A stretch of 64,000 nt of DNA from a virus (IMGVR_UViG_3300032050_015761:43292-107291); one strand, 5' to 3'. Positions 40,649 to 49,300 are shown, counted from the stretch's first letter. Notes: generated by a model not told the origin, from the sequence alone. Program-made: numbers and translations.

Positions 40649-41080
40649 TTAATTTTCATCATCTAAATCAAACTCATCCTCATCATCAAATTCCTCATCT
40701 TCATCATTCGGATTAGACTCCCAAGTCTCATATCTATCAGACAAAGAATTAAATGTTATATCGTAGTTATGTTTTACAAATTCTTTAAAAGTGTCAACCC
40801 ATTTATCACTAAATGTTAAATCAAGTTCCTTTTTTATATCATTATCCATATACAATATTGGAGAATTGATATCATTTACCCCTTCATTAACCCACTCAAA
40901 TGCAACATCTTGGTTACCCCAATTACCGAAATAAAAATACATACGGTCACCATCTTCATTACCAAATTCATCTTCAGCATAAGTCCAATTAAGTTCACCT
41001 TTATCATTATGTTCAAATAAATTTAGGATGTATTCAAACATTAATGATTTAAGTTTATTTTCCGTTATTAGATATTTCAT
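40649..41080 (-). CDS. Tagged acidic protein
   Basis: 143 residues with leader MKYLITE|NKLKSLMFEYIL and a very acidic C-terminus (Asp/Glu over the last ~25 residues). No family recognised. One base from the next tagged gene. Confidence 0.65.
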   Translation of the reverse strand: MKYLITENKLKSLMFEYILNLFEHNDKGELNWTYAEDEFGNEDGDRMYFYFGNWGNQDVAFEWVNEGVNDINSPILYMDNDIKKELDLTFSDKWVDTFKEFVKHNYDITFNSLSDRYETWESNPNDEDEEFDDEDEFDLDDEN

Positions 41081-41081
41081 A

Positions 41082-41447
41082 TTACCAAAAAAACCAATTA
41101 AATGTTTTATTTCCTTTAGAGGATAAATCTATTTTATGAAATTCCAAAAAAAACTTTTCAAAAGTTTCATCACCAAAAAGTTCATAAAGGTATTCTAACT
41201 CAGGATTTACACTCCACCTTTCTTGAGCATGATAATAATCATTATCCGAATACTCTTCAATTATTAATTCACCATCTTGAGTATAGTATTCTGTTTTGAA
41301 TATGTCGTATTCTCTACTATAATCATTAGAGCCAAGGCCTATATGTTTTAATTTTGAATCTAATGGTTTTAATAGAATAGGCATTGTTAACTCAATGTGA
41401 CGAATCATGACCGATAACATCCTACTTTCTGTGATTAGATATTTCAT
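41082..41447 (-). CDS. Tagged small protein
   Basis: 121 residues with leader MKYLITE|SRMLSVMIRHI. Tyr/Glu-rich body. TATATTTATA box just upstream on the minus strand. Divergent from the tagged gene at 41488. Confidence 0.65.
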   Translation of the reverse strand: MKYLITESRMLSVMIRHIELTMPILLKPLDSKLKHIGLGSNDYSREYDIFKTEYYTQDGELIIEEYSDNDYYHAQERWSVNPELEYLYELFGDETFEKFFLEFHKIDLSSKGNKTFNWFFW

Positions 41448-41487
41448 ATAAATTATAAATATACGAAAAATTATAATATTTATTTGT

Positions 41488-42447
41488 ATGAACCTAAGAC
41501 AAACAATAAAAAGAATACTAAAAGAAGAATCAGAATCCGTTAATTGTAAATGTGGATGGTCTTGGAAATTATCTGATGGAGGCGATGACCCATACGTTTG
41601 TCATAAATGTGGAAGAGATAATAGTAAATTAAATAAAGTTTATTATGGTTTTGCTAAATTACCCAATTATTGGGTTGACGATAACGATTTCTCATACAAC
41701 GATGAATTTTTCGATGATAAAGACTATGATGACCACTATTTTGATAATTTTAAAGACATGGACAAAATGTTTGGACATAGAAAATCTTTATTCGGAACAA
41801 GAGGTTTAGATGTTGGGGATGAAAAAAGAACTTCACGGTCATTTAATCAATATAACGAACGATATGGTCCTGCAATTGTTAGGGTTATCAAAGATAAAAA
41901 AGAAAAATTAAATGAAGTTAGAGTTCCAAGAAGTGAAAGGGTGGAATTATATAAGGATGATAATATAATTGTTGTTGTTCCATTAACTCATAGAGCATTA
42001 CAAAAATATGCTACAAATTGCCAATGGTGTATTAATGATGATTTAACAGATTGGGAGGAGTATCATAAAGGAAGACACGCAGTCATCATCCAAAGAAAGC
42101 CAAAGAAAAGTAAGAAAGGTATTACAGGGATGGAAACATATGGTGAGATTTTTATTTTATCAAGATTAGATGAAGGAATGTGGGATTGGAAAACTGCCAT
42201 AGATATTTTAGGGTATGATTTTGGTGGTAGTAAAGAAAGGGCTTTAGACTATTATGTTAATATATCAAATGATATAAATAACTTTGCAACAAATATAGTT
42301 TATTATTCACCTGAAAATGGAATATATGATATGGAAGATAACTTCTTATGGAATTTCGATATTGAGATAAACGACATACCAAATGTAACTCCAAAAGTTA
42401 TAGAGATGATGGATGACTATCTAACCAATTCTGAAGAGGATAATTAA
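41488..42447 (+). CDS. Tagged protein with zinc ribbon and QWC domain
   Basis: 319 residues. Leader MNLRQTIKRILKE|ES. A zinc ribbon follows directly: C20-K-C22-G-W-S-W ... C38-H-K-C41-G. Further on, 'VIVVVPLTHRALQKYATNCQWCIND' (W180-C181) resembles the WC-containing domain of T4-like phage proteins and PcfJ-like proteins. 'ITGMETYGEIFIL' follows. An enzyme using the Cys is possible; function unknown. Confidence 0.65.
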   Translation: MNLRQTIKRILKEESESVNCKCGWSWKLSDGGDDPYVCHKCGRDNSKLNKVYYGFAKLPNYWVDDNDFSYNDEFFDDKDYDDHYFDNFKDMDKMFGHRKSLFGTRGLDVGDEKRTSRSFNQYNERYGPAIVRVIKDKKEKLNEVRVPRSERVELYKDDNIIVVVPLTHRALQKYATNCQWCINDDLTDWEEYHKGRHAVIIQRKPKKSKKGITGMETYGEIFILSRLDEGMWDWKTAIDILGYDFGGSKERALDYYVNISNDINNFATNIVYYSPENGIYDMEDNFLWNFDIEINDIPNVTPKVIEMMDDYLTNSEEDN

Positions 42448-42965
42448 TCTCGCCACTTACTTAATACCTCGTTTAACAAATATTGAGAAACGTTATTAGT
42501 CCCAATAATATCATTAACAACCAAATCATCTTTATGTTTTAAAACATTACCAACAAGTATTGGTTCATCATAATACCCCAAATTATTTTCGGTAACCTCG
42601 TCAACAGACCTCTCCATATCAAAAGGAACACCATAAAAACTTCTAACTTTATAATTTAAAGACTCCTCCAAATTTTTAACTCTTTTCATATTCTTACTTA
42701 TTTTAACAACATCTGTATTAATAACTTCTTCAACCCAACTCATCAAGATTGGTTTAAAATCATCTTCAATTAATGAAAACATTTTAAAGAAAAAATGAAA
42801 ATAATCATATCTGTACCACAATGTTCCCCTTACAAACTGAAAATACCAAAATTTTTTCTCCCTATCAATAAACCAAATAGACTTATCGTAACAAATAATT
42901 TCAACCGTACTTAAATTAAAGTATAATTCATCAAAGATAATTTTTTTTAATTTATCAGAAACCAC
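42444..42965 (-). CDS. SDKLK-family protein with degenerate 22-residue repeats (GTG start)
   Basis: 173 residues from GTG. The N-terminal ~80 residues ('SDKLKKIIFDELYFNL..VEII', 'IWFIDREKKFWYFQF', 'LWYRYDYFHFFFKMFSL') are shared with 47785, 53471 and 53944. Beyond 'SWVEEVINTDV' come poorly matching units of about 22 residues. TATCTTTA, a weak class 1 element, is upstream (42970-42977). No tag. Confidence 0.7.
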   Translation of the reverse strand: MVSDKLKKIIFDELYFNLSTVEIICYDKSIWFIDREKKFWYFQFVRGTLWYRYDYFHFFFKMFSLIEDDFKPILMSWVEEVINTDVVKISKNMKRVKNLEESLNYKVRSFYGVPFDMERSVDEVTENNLGYYDEPILVGNVLKHKDDLVVNDIIGTNNVSQYLLNEVLSKWRD

Positions 42966-43006
42966 AAAATAAAGATAATAATTAATTATATTAGAAACAA
43001 TATCAA

Positions 43007-43016
43007 TATATTTATA
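43007..43016 (+). promoter_or_regulatory. Class 2 box TATATTTATA
   Basis: Exact match, 3 bases before the ATG at 43020. Confidence 0.55.
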
Positions 43017-43019
43017 AAT

Positions 43020-43505
43020 ATGAATCTTAAACAGATTATTAGAAAAGTATTAAATGAGGAACACACAATTAAATCAAGACTTGAGCAAGTTGTTCAAAAT
43101 CTTGGAATTATGGAGGCGATTAAGTTAGTTGGAAGTGTTAAAAAACTATTTGAAGTATTAGAATTGGATTATAACGATATTAGAGTCCAAGAGGATATTG
43201 TTAAGAATTATTTGTATCATAATGAATTTGAGAAAGTTCTCTTTTTAAAGGTTAATAGAGTATCACCAAACAGAACAGTTATAGATGTTTATATAGGACC
43301 TGATACTGCGGCAAATCATACAAGTTGGTTTTCCAGTGTGGTAAGTGATGAATTTAAAAAGGTATTTCCATTTAGGTTTGAACCCGTTTGGGAGTTTGAG
43401 TGGGCAAAAAGTAAAAGAACAAAAATATTTTTAGATGTTCATATTTTTGACGAAACCGAAAACATAACAGAATCTAAAGAAATTACAAAGATACAAATAA
43501 AATAA
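43020..43505 (+). CDS. Tagged protein
   Basis: 161 residues with leader MNLKQIIRKVLNE|EH. 'NLGIMEAIKLVGSVKKLFEVLEL' is helical and resembles a region found in several phage proteins; the rest is beta-rich. Downstream, another frame stays open for about 20 more codons ('TTNELVDEIIKKIN'), so the 3' end may have been frameshifted. Confidence 0.65.
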   Translation: MNLKQIIRKVLNEEHTIKSRLEQVVQNLGIMEAIKLVGSVKKLFEVLELDYNDIRVQEDIVKNYLYHNEFEKVLFLKVNRVSPNRTVIDVYIGPDTAANHTSWFSSVVSDEFKKVFPFRFEPVWEFEWAKSKRTKIFLDVHIFDETENITESKEITKIQIK

Positions 43506-43571
43506 CGATTACAAATTCAGATAATACAGAAAAAACAACAAATGAATTGGTAGATGAAATTATTAAAAAGA

Positions 43572-43940
43572 TTAATTAAATTCATTTTTTGGAATAATAA
43601 ACCTATGACCATTAGTCCAATTAGTTCCTTTTAATACTAAATCAAACCCCAACTTATGACCAACCCAAGAAGTGATAAGTTCTACAGAATTATCATAACT
43701 CATTGAAAAAAAACCTGAAATCTCATCAATAAGATTATGATGAACAAACACCCAATCTCTTTCTTCACCAAAAGCGTTTTTTTTATAAACGGAAATAACC
43801 GAGTGGTCATCATTTTCCGAATTTAAAAAGTAAATATAATTATTAAATTGTTTATTATTATCTTTAATAATAAAATCTTGGTTATCCAAATATTTATAAA
43901 CCGCATTTTTAAATTTACTTTCTGTAATAACAAATTTCAT
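43572..43940 (-). CDS. Tagged protein, YLDNQDF family
   Basis: 122 residues. Leader MKFVITE|SK, then 'AVYKYLDNQDFIIK', 'FLNSENDD' and a late 'SWVGHKLGFDL'. Same architecture as 45860, 46226 and 48533: leader, YLDNQDF helix, FxNSE(D)D turn, W-V-x-x-x-L ending. A recent paralogue set of unknown function. Confidence 0.7.
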   Translation of the reverse strand: MKFVITESKFKNAVYKYLDNQDFIIKDNNKQFNNYIYFLNSENDDHSVISVYKKNAFGEERDWVFVHHNLIDEISGFFSMSYDNSVELITSWVGHKLGFDLVLKGTNWTNGHRFIIPKNEFN

Positions 43941-43952
43941 AACAAATATTTT

Positions 43953-44297
43953 TTAAGGGGCGCCATCATACCATTCCCAAATCCTATCAACATCAACGCC
44001 ATATTTAACTTCAAACCATTTCCCAATAATTTTATAATCACCAACATCCTTAACACCTGAAAATAAATTACAAAAATATAATATTGAAGGACTAACTTCT
44101 AAAGTTCCGTCAACATAATAAAATGCCCCAAGTCCAGGTTCAATTTCACTCGTTTTATCAAAATCTACACGAAATTCATCATCATTACTTTCGCTATAGC
44201 CATCTTCTTCAGGACTCAATTTCAAACTATTAAGTTTATCTAAAACATATAATTTGGCTAATCTTTGGGCTTTTGATTCTGATATTATAATTCTCAT
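43953..44297 (-). CDS. Tagged small acidic protein
   Basis: 114 residues from ATG 44297 so that the leader is MRIIISE|SK. Acidic middle, 'WFEVKYGVDVDRIWEWY' at the end, the same helical ending as its paralogues. TATATTTATT box upstream on the minus strand. Confidence 0.65.
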   Translation of the reverse strand: MRIIISESKAQRLAKLYVLDKLNSLKLSPEEDGYSESNDDEFRVDFDKTSEIEPGLGAFYYVDGTLEVSPSILYFCNLFSGVKDVGDYKIIGKWFEVKYGVDVDRIWEWYDGAP

Positions 44298-44343
44298 TAA
44301 CAATAAATATAAAGATATTCATAAAATTAATATATTTATCAGT

Positions 44344-45309
44344 ATGGGAAAAGAAGACATTAATAAAATGTATTTAGGTAAAGATTATTCAAAACTTGTA
44401 AATGCGTTATTCTCAAAGAAGTATAGTTGGTTTAAGAAAATAGATATAGATAATGTTATTTATAATAAATTAAAATATAAACCAAGTTTCTTAAATCTAA
44501 AAGGAACAATATATGTTGATTCAGATTGGGGACACAAACAATTTAGAGAATATTATTACGATTTAGCCTTTCCCGAAGATACCGAGTTAAGTTTCGGTGA
44601 TATTATGGGTGGAGATTTAAGTAAAGAAATACAAGATGATTTTAAAACAATATTCTCTTCTCTATATGGCACACAAATACCCACATATATGTCATTTACT
44701 TGGTTAATGGTAAAATTTGTTGATGAAGACAAAAGATTGGAAGAAACCATAAAAAAAGTATTAAGAAAAGAGAACAAATATAGTAAAAATATGAAATCAG
44801 ATAGACCTGAAACCAATGAATCTGAATTAACCGAAAAATGTTGGCCAGGATATACCCAAAAAGGAATGAAGACAATGTTTGGAAAACGATATCCAAATTG
44901 TGTTAAGAAGAAAAAAACATTAAAAGAATGGTATGTGACAAGGGATAGAGAAAAAGAAATGGGGATGTCATACGTTAAATTTGAGGAAATAATAAATAAT
45001 TTAATGGGTAAAAGATATGATTGGTGGGAAGGTATTAAAATAAAAGATATTTTATATTCTGGTTTTAGTGATGAAGTAGAAATTTATGGTGTTTTAAATG
45101 TTAATAGAAAATGGGCTAAACAACAATTAAAAAAACTTAGACCATTTTTTAAAACTAAAGATGGAGAGGGTTTGGATATAGATGATGTTTTCAACATGGA
45201 ACTGATGAGAGAAATAGAAGAATATTTAACTATGTTGTTTTCAACATTAACTAATTTTAATAAAACTGAGGGAGTAAGATTAAATGCCTTACATATAAAA
45301 TTTGCATGA
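44344..45309 (+). CDS. Internally duplicated protein with CWPGY...PNCV motif
   Basis: 321 residues. Residues ~14-112 and ~212-310 are diverged copies ('KYSWFKKIDIDNVIY' / 'RYDWWEGIKIKDILY'; 'QDDFKTIFSSL' / 'IEEYLTMLFSTL'). Between them lie 'RLEETIKKVLRKE', which resembles a class 3 tag, and 'CWPGYTQKGMKTMFGKRYPNCVKKK' (C166 onward), a motif common in marine T4-like phages. The protein looks like two fused domains with a tag-like linker. Class 2 box upstream. Confidence 0.65.
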   Translation: MGKEDINKMYLGKDYSKLVNALFSKKYSWFKKIDIDNVIYNKLKYKPSFLNLKGTIYVDSDWGHKQFREYYYDLAFPEDTELSFGDIMGGDLSKEIQDDFKTIFSSLYGTQIPTYMSFTWLMVKFVDEDKRLEETIKKVLRKENKYSKNMKSDRPETNESELTEKCWPGYTQKGMKTMFGKRYPNCVKKKKTLKEWYVTRDREKEMGMSYVKFEEIINNLMGKRYDWWEGIKIKDILYSGFSDEVEIYGVLNVNRKWAKQQLKKLRPFFKTKDGEGLDIDDVFNMELMREIEEYLTMLFSTLTNFNKTEGVRLNALHIKFA

Positions 45310-45857
45310 TGAACTTAGAACAAACCATAAGAAGAATATTGATGGAAGAAATTAACAGTTCTTCATTATCTCCTTACATTAAAAGAAGAGTTGATTTATC
45401 CGATGAAAAAATTAAAAAGATTTTAAAAACCGAAATTTTAACAGATAAAGACATTAATGCTGATGATGAATTTAGACTTAATAAGATAATAGATAATACA
45501 ACAGGAGAGTTATTAAAATGGGTTAACCAAGAAGAATATGATGACAACTATGATTCAGTATATGAACATATAAAAAATAATTATTCTGATTTCATATTAC
45601 AATACTTTAGAGAAGTTTTTAAAGATGATGAAGAAGCGAAGTTTTGTTTTATTAAACATAGTGAAAGATATGGAGGAAGAGGATTTACAGAATGTTTCGG
45701 TTCTTGGTTTGGTTTTCTAAATGGTTATGGAAGTTGGTTACCTAATGTTGATTGGAATAAAGTTAAAGAAGAATTAAAAACAAAAGATAGAATATTATTG
45801 GCAAGACCATTAGAAGGTCATATCTATGGATATTATTTTTCGGTATTAAAGAAATGA
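45306..45857 (+). CDS. Tagged protein
   Basis: 183 residues; leader MMNLEQTIRRILME|EI (a second ATG is 3 bases in). Charged helices, then 'ERYGGRGFTECFGSWFGFLNGYGSW', a Gly/Trp-rich segment. No family recognised. ATGA-type overlap with 44344. Confidence 0.65.
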   Translation: MMNLEQTIRRILMEEINSSSLSPYIKRRVDLSDEKIKKILKTEILTDKDINADDEFRLNKIIDNTTGELLKWVNQEEYDDNYDSVYEHIKNNYSDFILQYFREVFKDDEEAKFCFIKHSERYGGRGFTECFGSWFGFLNGYGSWLPNVDWNKVKEELKTKDRILLARPLEGHIYGYYFSVLKK

Positions 45858-45859
45858 TT

Positions 45860-46198
45860 TTAAACCCAATTATCCGGCATTTTTAACAAAGTTGCTTCAA
45901 GACCAATCCAACTATTTGTATCAACGACTTTCACATTTAATTTATTCTCAACCCAACCAGCAATTACGTTTCTGGTAACAATATATTTTGATGAAAAGAA
46001 ACCATCCATCTCAACAATCAAATCAGAATTAATATAACACATTCCCGTACCATAATCATACATTATTTGAGCAATCTCATCATCTTCTGAATTGGCAAAG
46101 TAAGCTCCGTCATAAGTATGAATACGAATAAAATCTTGATTGTCCAAATACTTTTCCATCGCGGAAACTATTTTTGATTCGGTGATAATAAATTTCAT
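45860..46198 (-). CDS. Tagged protein, YLDNQDF family
   Basis: 112 residues: MKFIITE|SK, 'MEKYLDNQDFIRI', 'FANSEDDE', 'GWVENKLNVKVVD'. TATATTTATA box just upstream on the minus strand. Paralogue of 43572, 46226 and 48533. Confidence 0.7.
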   Translation of the reverse strand: MKFIITESKIVSAMEKYLDNQDFIRIHTYDGAYFANSEDDEIAQIMYDYGTGMCYINSDLIVEMDGFFSSKYIVTRNVIAGWVENKLNVKVVDTNSWIGLEATLLKMPDNWV

Positions 46199-46225
46199 AT
46201 AGTATAAATATATAAACTAATCAAA

Positions 46226-46525
46226 TTAGAATGAAAATATGCCGTAACCAACAACAGGAACATTTAACTTATTTGACACCCATTTAGCAATAATATCACC
46301 GGCGGTTACCTTCTCAATAGAGAAAAAATCAATTAATTCATCAACTAAGTCTTTTTTAAAATAACACATTTCACTTACATTTGAATAACCGATGAGTCCA
46401 TCCACATCATCCTCAGAATTTAAAAAACGAACTGTATTTTTATAACCCTTCACAATAAAGTCCTGATTATCCAAATACTTAAAGATAATGTTTTCCAATT
46501 TTGATTCGGTGATAATAAATTTCAT
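46226..46525 (-). CDS. Tagged protein, YLDNQDF family
   Basis: 99 residues from ATG 46525 (an ATG two codons earlier is possible): MKFIITE|SK, 'IIFKYLDNQDFIVK', 'FLNSEDDV', 'KWVSNKLNVPVV'. Shares a divergent class 2 box region with 46553. Confidence 0.7.
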   Translation of the reverse strand: MKFIITESKLENIIFKYLDNQDFIVKGYKNTVRFLNSEDDVDGLIGYSNVSEMCYFKKDLVDELIDFFSIEKVTAGDIIAKWVSNKLNVPVVGYGIFSF

Positions 46526-46552
46526 AATCATAAATATACGATATTTATTAAT

Positions 46553-47398
46553 ATGCGACTTAAAGAAACTATGATAAAAAGATTATTTAATCTTTATGAT
46601 GATATATTTAAGAAATTAAAGTTAGAAATTTATACCGATGAATCGGGAACCATATATGGAAAATGGTTTGATAAAAATGAAAAATTAATTTTCAGTAGAA
46701 ATCATTTTGGAACATTATGGGTCGATGACTGCGACTCATATACCACACTATGGATTTATTCAAAGGCATTATCCCTAAATAAAGAAGAGTTTGAATTATC
46801 TTTAATAGATTATTTGAATCTAAAATATCAAAACCAATCAAAAAATAGACCAATAAAAAGTATTGGTGATGAAAATCATTGTTTGGAGGATATGGAAGAT
46901 GAAACCGAAAATTTGCAAGAATCCATAAGAAGAATATTAAGGGAAGAAACGGATTTTTATTATAATCTAAAGACGGTTGCGTTTGAAGAACTACCATTTG
47001 AATATCAGAGGTCATTAATAATTTATATGTATGAAGGACCCGTTGTTGATTGGTCATTAGACCTGGATAGGGACATTGTTTCAAAGAATGATGAACTTGT
47101 TAAGGTTCTAATAAATGATTATATGTCGGTAGGTAGAAATAAGAACAAATCATTTGCTTATGGTATAGTTCCAATGAAAACTCTAACAAAAGAAATTGCC
47201 GAGAGAATGGGATATGATAACTACAATGATTATCATAAAGATTATGTAGGTTCAAATTATGTTCAAAAACATAAAGAGTCGGTATGGCCAATTATTCTAA
47301 ATCCTGACAATGATGAATTAATAGAAGATGGTTGGCATAGATTCCACGATTATTATAGTAGGGGATTAAAGAAAGTTCCAGTGGTTATGTTTATGTAG
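46553..47398 (+). CDS. Two-domain protein with an internal tag
   Basis: 281 residues. It opens MRLKE|TM, has a first domain of ~115 residues, then 'NLQESIRRILRE|ET' (about 120-132), an exact class 3 leader in the middle of the protein, followed by a second domain ending 'ELIEDGWHRFHDYYSRGLKKVPVVMF'. The DGWHR turn recalls ParB-like/DGQHR nucleases but is not sufficient for a call. It looks like two tagged genes fused. Confidence 0.65.
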   Translation: MRLKETMIKRLFNLYDDIFKKLKLEIYTDESGTIYGKWFDKNEKLIFSRNHFGTLWVDDCDSYTTLWIYSKALSLNKEEFELSLIDYLNLKYQNQSKNRPIKSIGDENHCLEDMEDETENLQESIRRILREETDFYYNLKTVAFEELPFEYQRSLIIYMYEGPVVDWSLDLDRDIVSKNDELVKVLINDYMSVGRNKNKSFAYGIVPMKTLTKEIAERMGYDNYNDYHKDYVGSNYVQKHKESVWPIILNPDNDELIEDGWHRFHDYYSRGLKKVPVVMFM

Positions 47399-47417
47399 AA
47401 ATTACAAACTAATCATA

Positions 47418-47783
47418 TTAGTTTAAGTCCCAACATATTTCTGTAAGGTATTTGTCAGTTCCGTTTACTTTAGAAACTTCTTCTTTGTGTTTAGTTATAA
47501 ATTCTTCATTATAATTTCCCAAAACACCTTGGTCCCAATGATTTAATTTTGCAATACGAATAAACTTTCCATATTCTTTTTCGGTCAATCTACCCTTCAA
47601 AGGTATTACACTTCCAACACAAGTATTCCACTTTGTTTTTCTACCATTATATGTTACATAGTAATAATCTTGCTCATCATCACCAATAGCAATTAACCTT
47701 TCTATATCCCAAGATTCAGTTATTACAAATTGACCTTTAAGTTCTTCAAATTCTGATAATATTTTTTGTAAGTTACTATCCAT
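47418..47783 (-). CDS. Hypothetical protein with internal ITE site
   Basis: 121 residues. 'KILSE' (8-12) and 'FVITE|SW' (20-24) occur near the N-terminus. The middle has 'YYYVTYNGRKTKWNTCVG' and 'PLKGRLTEKEYGKFIRIAKLN', which I associate with small conserved phage proteins. It is one base from 47785 in a minus-strand pair. Confidence 0.6.
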   Translation of the reverse strand: MDSNLQKILSEFEELKGQFVITESWDIERLIAIGDDEQDYYYVTYNGRKTKWNTCVGSVIPLKGRLTEKEYGKFIRIAKLNHWDQGVLGNYNEEFITKHKEEVSKVNGTDKYLTEICWDLN

Positions 47784-47784
47784 A

Positions 47785-48441
47785 TTATTTTATTGTATGA
47801 TTTAATACCTTGTCAACATAACTTTCTTCATCAATCATTTCGCCACCATCCATATTAGTTACCGTATGATTTAATATATCTTCCACCTCAGATTTAAATT
47901 GGTGAAGATGGTCATTAGCAGTACCAGGAGTACATTTCAATATCTCTCCCATCCACTTATCCAAACTTGATGCGGTTTTATCAACCTTACAATTTAATAC
48001 TTCTTCCACCAATTCAGGAGCGTAATAAACACCACCATCTGTTGCATTAACCTTACAATTTAATACCTCTTCCACCTCTTCATTCATAAAAAAGACAACA
48101 CGTACGGTTGTATTAACCTTACAATTTAATACCTCTTCCACCCGGTTATAAATGGTGATGGCACCAACAGCAGTTGTATTAACCTTACAATTTAATACCT
48201 CTTCCACCCAATCTTTTAAAATGGGCTCAAATCGAGCGGAGTCAAGAGAAAATAATAAGAAAAAATCATTAAAGAAACTATATCTCCACCACAATCTACC
48301 ATCTTTTTGTAGTTCAAAATACCAGTACTTCTTTTGTCTGTCAATAAACCATATATTACCATTATAGTTGATAATCTCAGTCTTCCCAAGTTCTCTATAT
48401 AGTTCATCAAAGACAATCTTTTTTAATTTATCTGAAATCAT
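47785..48441 (-). CDS. SDKLK-family protein with conserved/hypervariable 22-residue repeats
   Basis: 218 residues. N-terminal domain (1-78) as in 42444, 53471 and 53944. From V79 the unit VEEVLNCKVNTT is repeated at 79, 101, 123 and 145, exactly 22 residues apart, each followed by 10 residues that are unrelated between units; weaker units follow near 164, 186 and 209. No tag; class 1 promoter upstream. A modular binding protein is plausible; target unknown. Confidence 0.75.
   Translation of the reverse strand: MISDKLKKIVFDELYRELGKTEIINYNGNIWFIDRQKKYWYFELQKDGRLWWRYSFFNDFFLLFSLDSARFEPILKDWVEEVLNCKVNTTAVGAITIYNRVEEVLNCKVNTTVRVVFFMNEEVEEVLNCKVNATDGGVYYAPELVEEVLNCKVDKTASSLDKWMGEILKCTPGTANDHLHQFKSEVEDILNHTVTNMDGGEMIDEESYVDKVLNHTIK
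47990..48207 (-). repeat. 66 bp coding repeats, half conserved and half variable
   Basis: On the minus strand, about 36 bases starting GTGGAAGAGGTATTAAATTG recur every 66 bp (starting 48207, 48141, 48075, 48009), separated by about 30 variable bases. In frame throughout. Confidence 0.9.
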
Positions 48442-48445
48442 AATA

Positions 48446-48453
48446 CAAAGATA
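48446..48453 (-). promoter_or_regulatory. Class 1 promoter TATCTTTG (minus strand)
   Basis: CAAAGATA on the plus strand; 4 bases before the ATG of 48441(-). Confidence 0.8.
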
Positions 48454-48530
48454 ATAATAAAAAATGGATTAGACAAATTTAATTAGGTATTCTCAATTTA
48501 TTAAAAATAAGTGGTCTTCTTACTTGTTGT

Positions 48531-48628
48531 GTCTAACACCTTGATTTGCGAGGTATTCCCGACAAAGGCTTAATCTTACCAAAACAAAATACTGCGTCTA
48601 ACACCTTAATTTGTAAGGTATTCTCAAC
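48531..48628 (-). repeat. Imperfect 33 bp direct repeat, 65 bp apart
   Basis: GTCTAACACCTT-type sequence at 48531-48563 and 48596-48628, differing at a few positions. Confidence 0.85.
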
Positions 48629-48874
48629 CCACTTACCGATAAGGTTTTTAGAATCAAGATACTCTAAAGAAAAAAAAGAAGAAATTTCGTCCACCAAATC
48701 AACATTAAAATAACACTTACCAACATTTTTATCGTATTTAATTTGAAAAAACTCATCTTCTATCGAATTAAAAAAATAAATATAAACCCCCTTTTCAACC
48801 TTAACAAAGTCCTGATTATCCAAGTACTTAAAGATTACTTGTTCCATTTTAGATTCGGTGATAATGAATTTCAT
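48533..48874 (-). CDS. Tagged protein, YLDNQDF family, 3' end rearranged
   Basis: 113 residues: MKFIITE|SK, 'FKYLDNQDFVKV', 'FFNSIEDE', 'KWVENTLQIKVLD'. After this a second copy of the last ~33 bases (48531-48563 versus 48596-48628) lies 65 bp downstream in a different frame and gives the odd ending 'GIPRKSRC'. The same 65 bp accident is seen in 4756. Confidence 0.7.
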   Translation of the reverse strand: MKFIITESKMEQVIFKYLDNQDFVKVEKGVYIYFFNSIEDEFFQIKYDKNVGKCYFNVDLVDEISSFFSLEYLDSKNLIGKWVENTLQIKVLDAVFCFGKIKPLSGIPRKSRC

Positions 48875-48886
48875 ATAAGATAAATA

Positions 48887-49264
48887 TTAGTAGATGTGTT
48901 CATTATCATAAAATGTCATTATTTCGTTAGTTTTAATATTCATATGTTTTTCAAACCATTTTAATAAATGACTTTGTATTTCTTCCCAAGTTTTCATGCT
49001 AAACAAATTAAATATATAACCGTAAAAATCATCGGCCAAATAAACTTCTGAATTGCCAAAAGCAATACGTGATTTAGAGCCCTTATATTCTTTATTTAAA
49101 GTTAATATAATAATAACTTCATTATCGTTATCATCATACCAAACATCTCTATGATACAACCCATTAGGATTAGGAACTCTTTTATGTTTTAATCCCAAAA
49201 ATAGTTCGCCAATAAAAGAATCAATTATATTATCTAATTTAGATTCGGTGATAATGAATTTCAT
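48887..49264 (-). CDS. Tagged protein
   Basis: 125 residues: MKFIITE|SKLDNIIDSFIGEL, then 'VWYDDNDNEVIIILTLN' and an ending 'HLLKWFEKHMNIKTNEI' like that of the other MKFIITE proteins. CATATTTATT box upstream on the minus strand. Confidence 0.65.
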   Translation of the reverse strand: MKFIITESKLDNIIDSFIGELFLGLKHKRVPNPNGLYHRDVWYDDNDNEVIIILTLNKEYKGSKSRIAFGNSEVYLADDFYGYIFNLFSMKTWEEIQSHLLKWFEKHMNIKTNEIMTFYDNEHIY

Positions 49265-49300
49265 ATAGTAATAAATATGAAGATAATAAGAAATTATGAA

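Noticed and set aside
47990-48210. Repeat-spacer pattern resembling a CRISPR array
   Set aside because: The 66 bp period is an exact multiple of three, the whole tract is an open frame with a shared N-terminal domain, and a second copy at 53705 has the same property. These are coding repeats.
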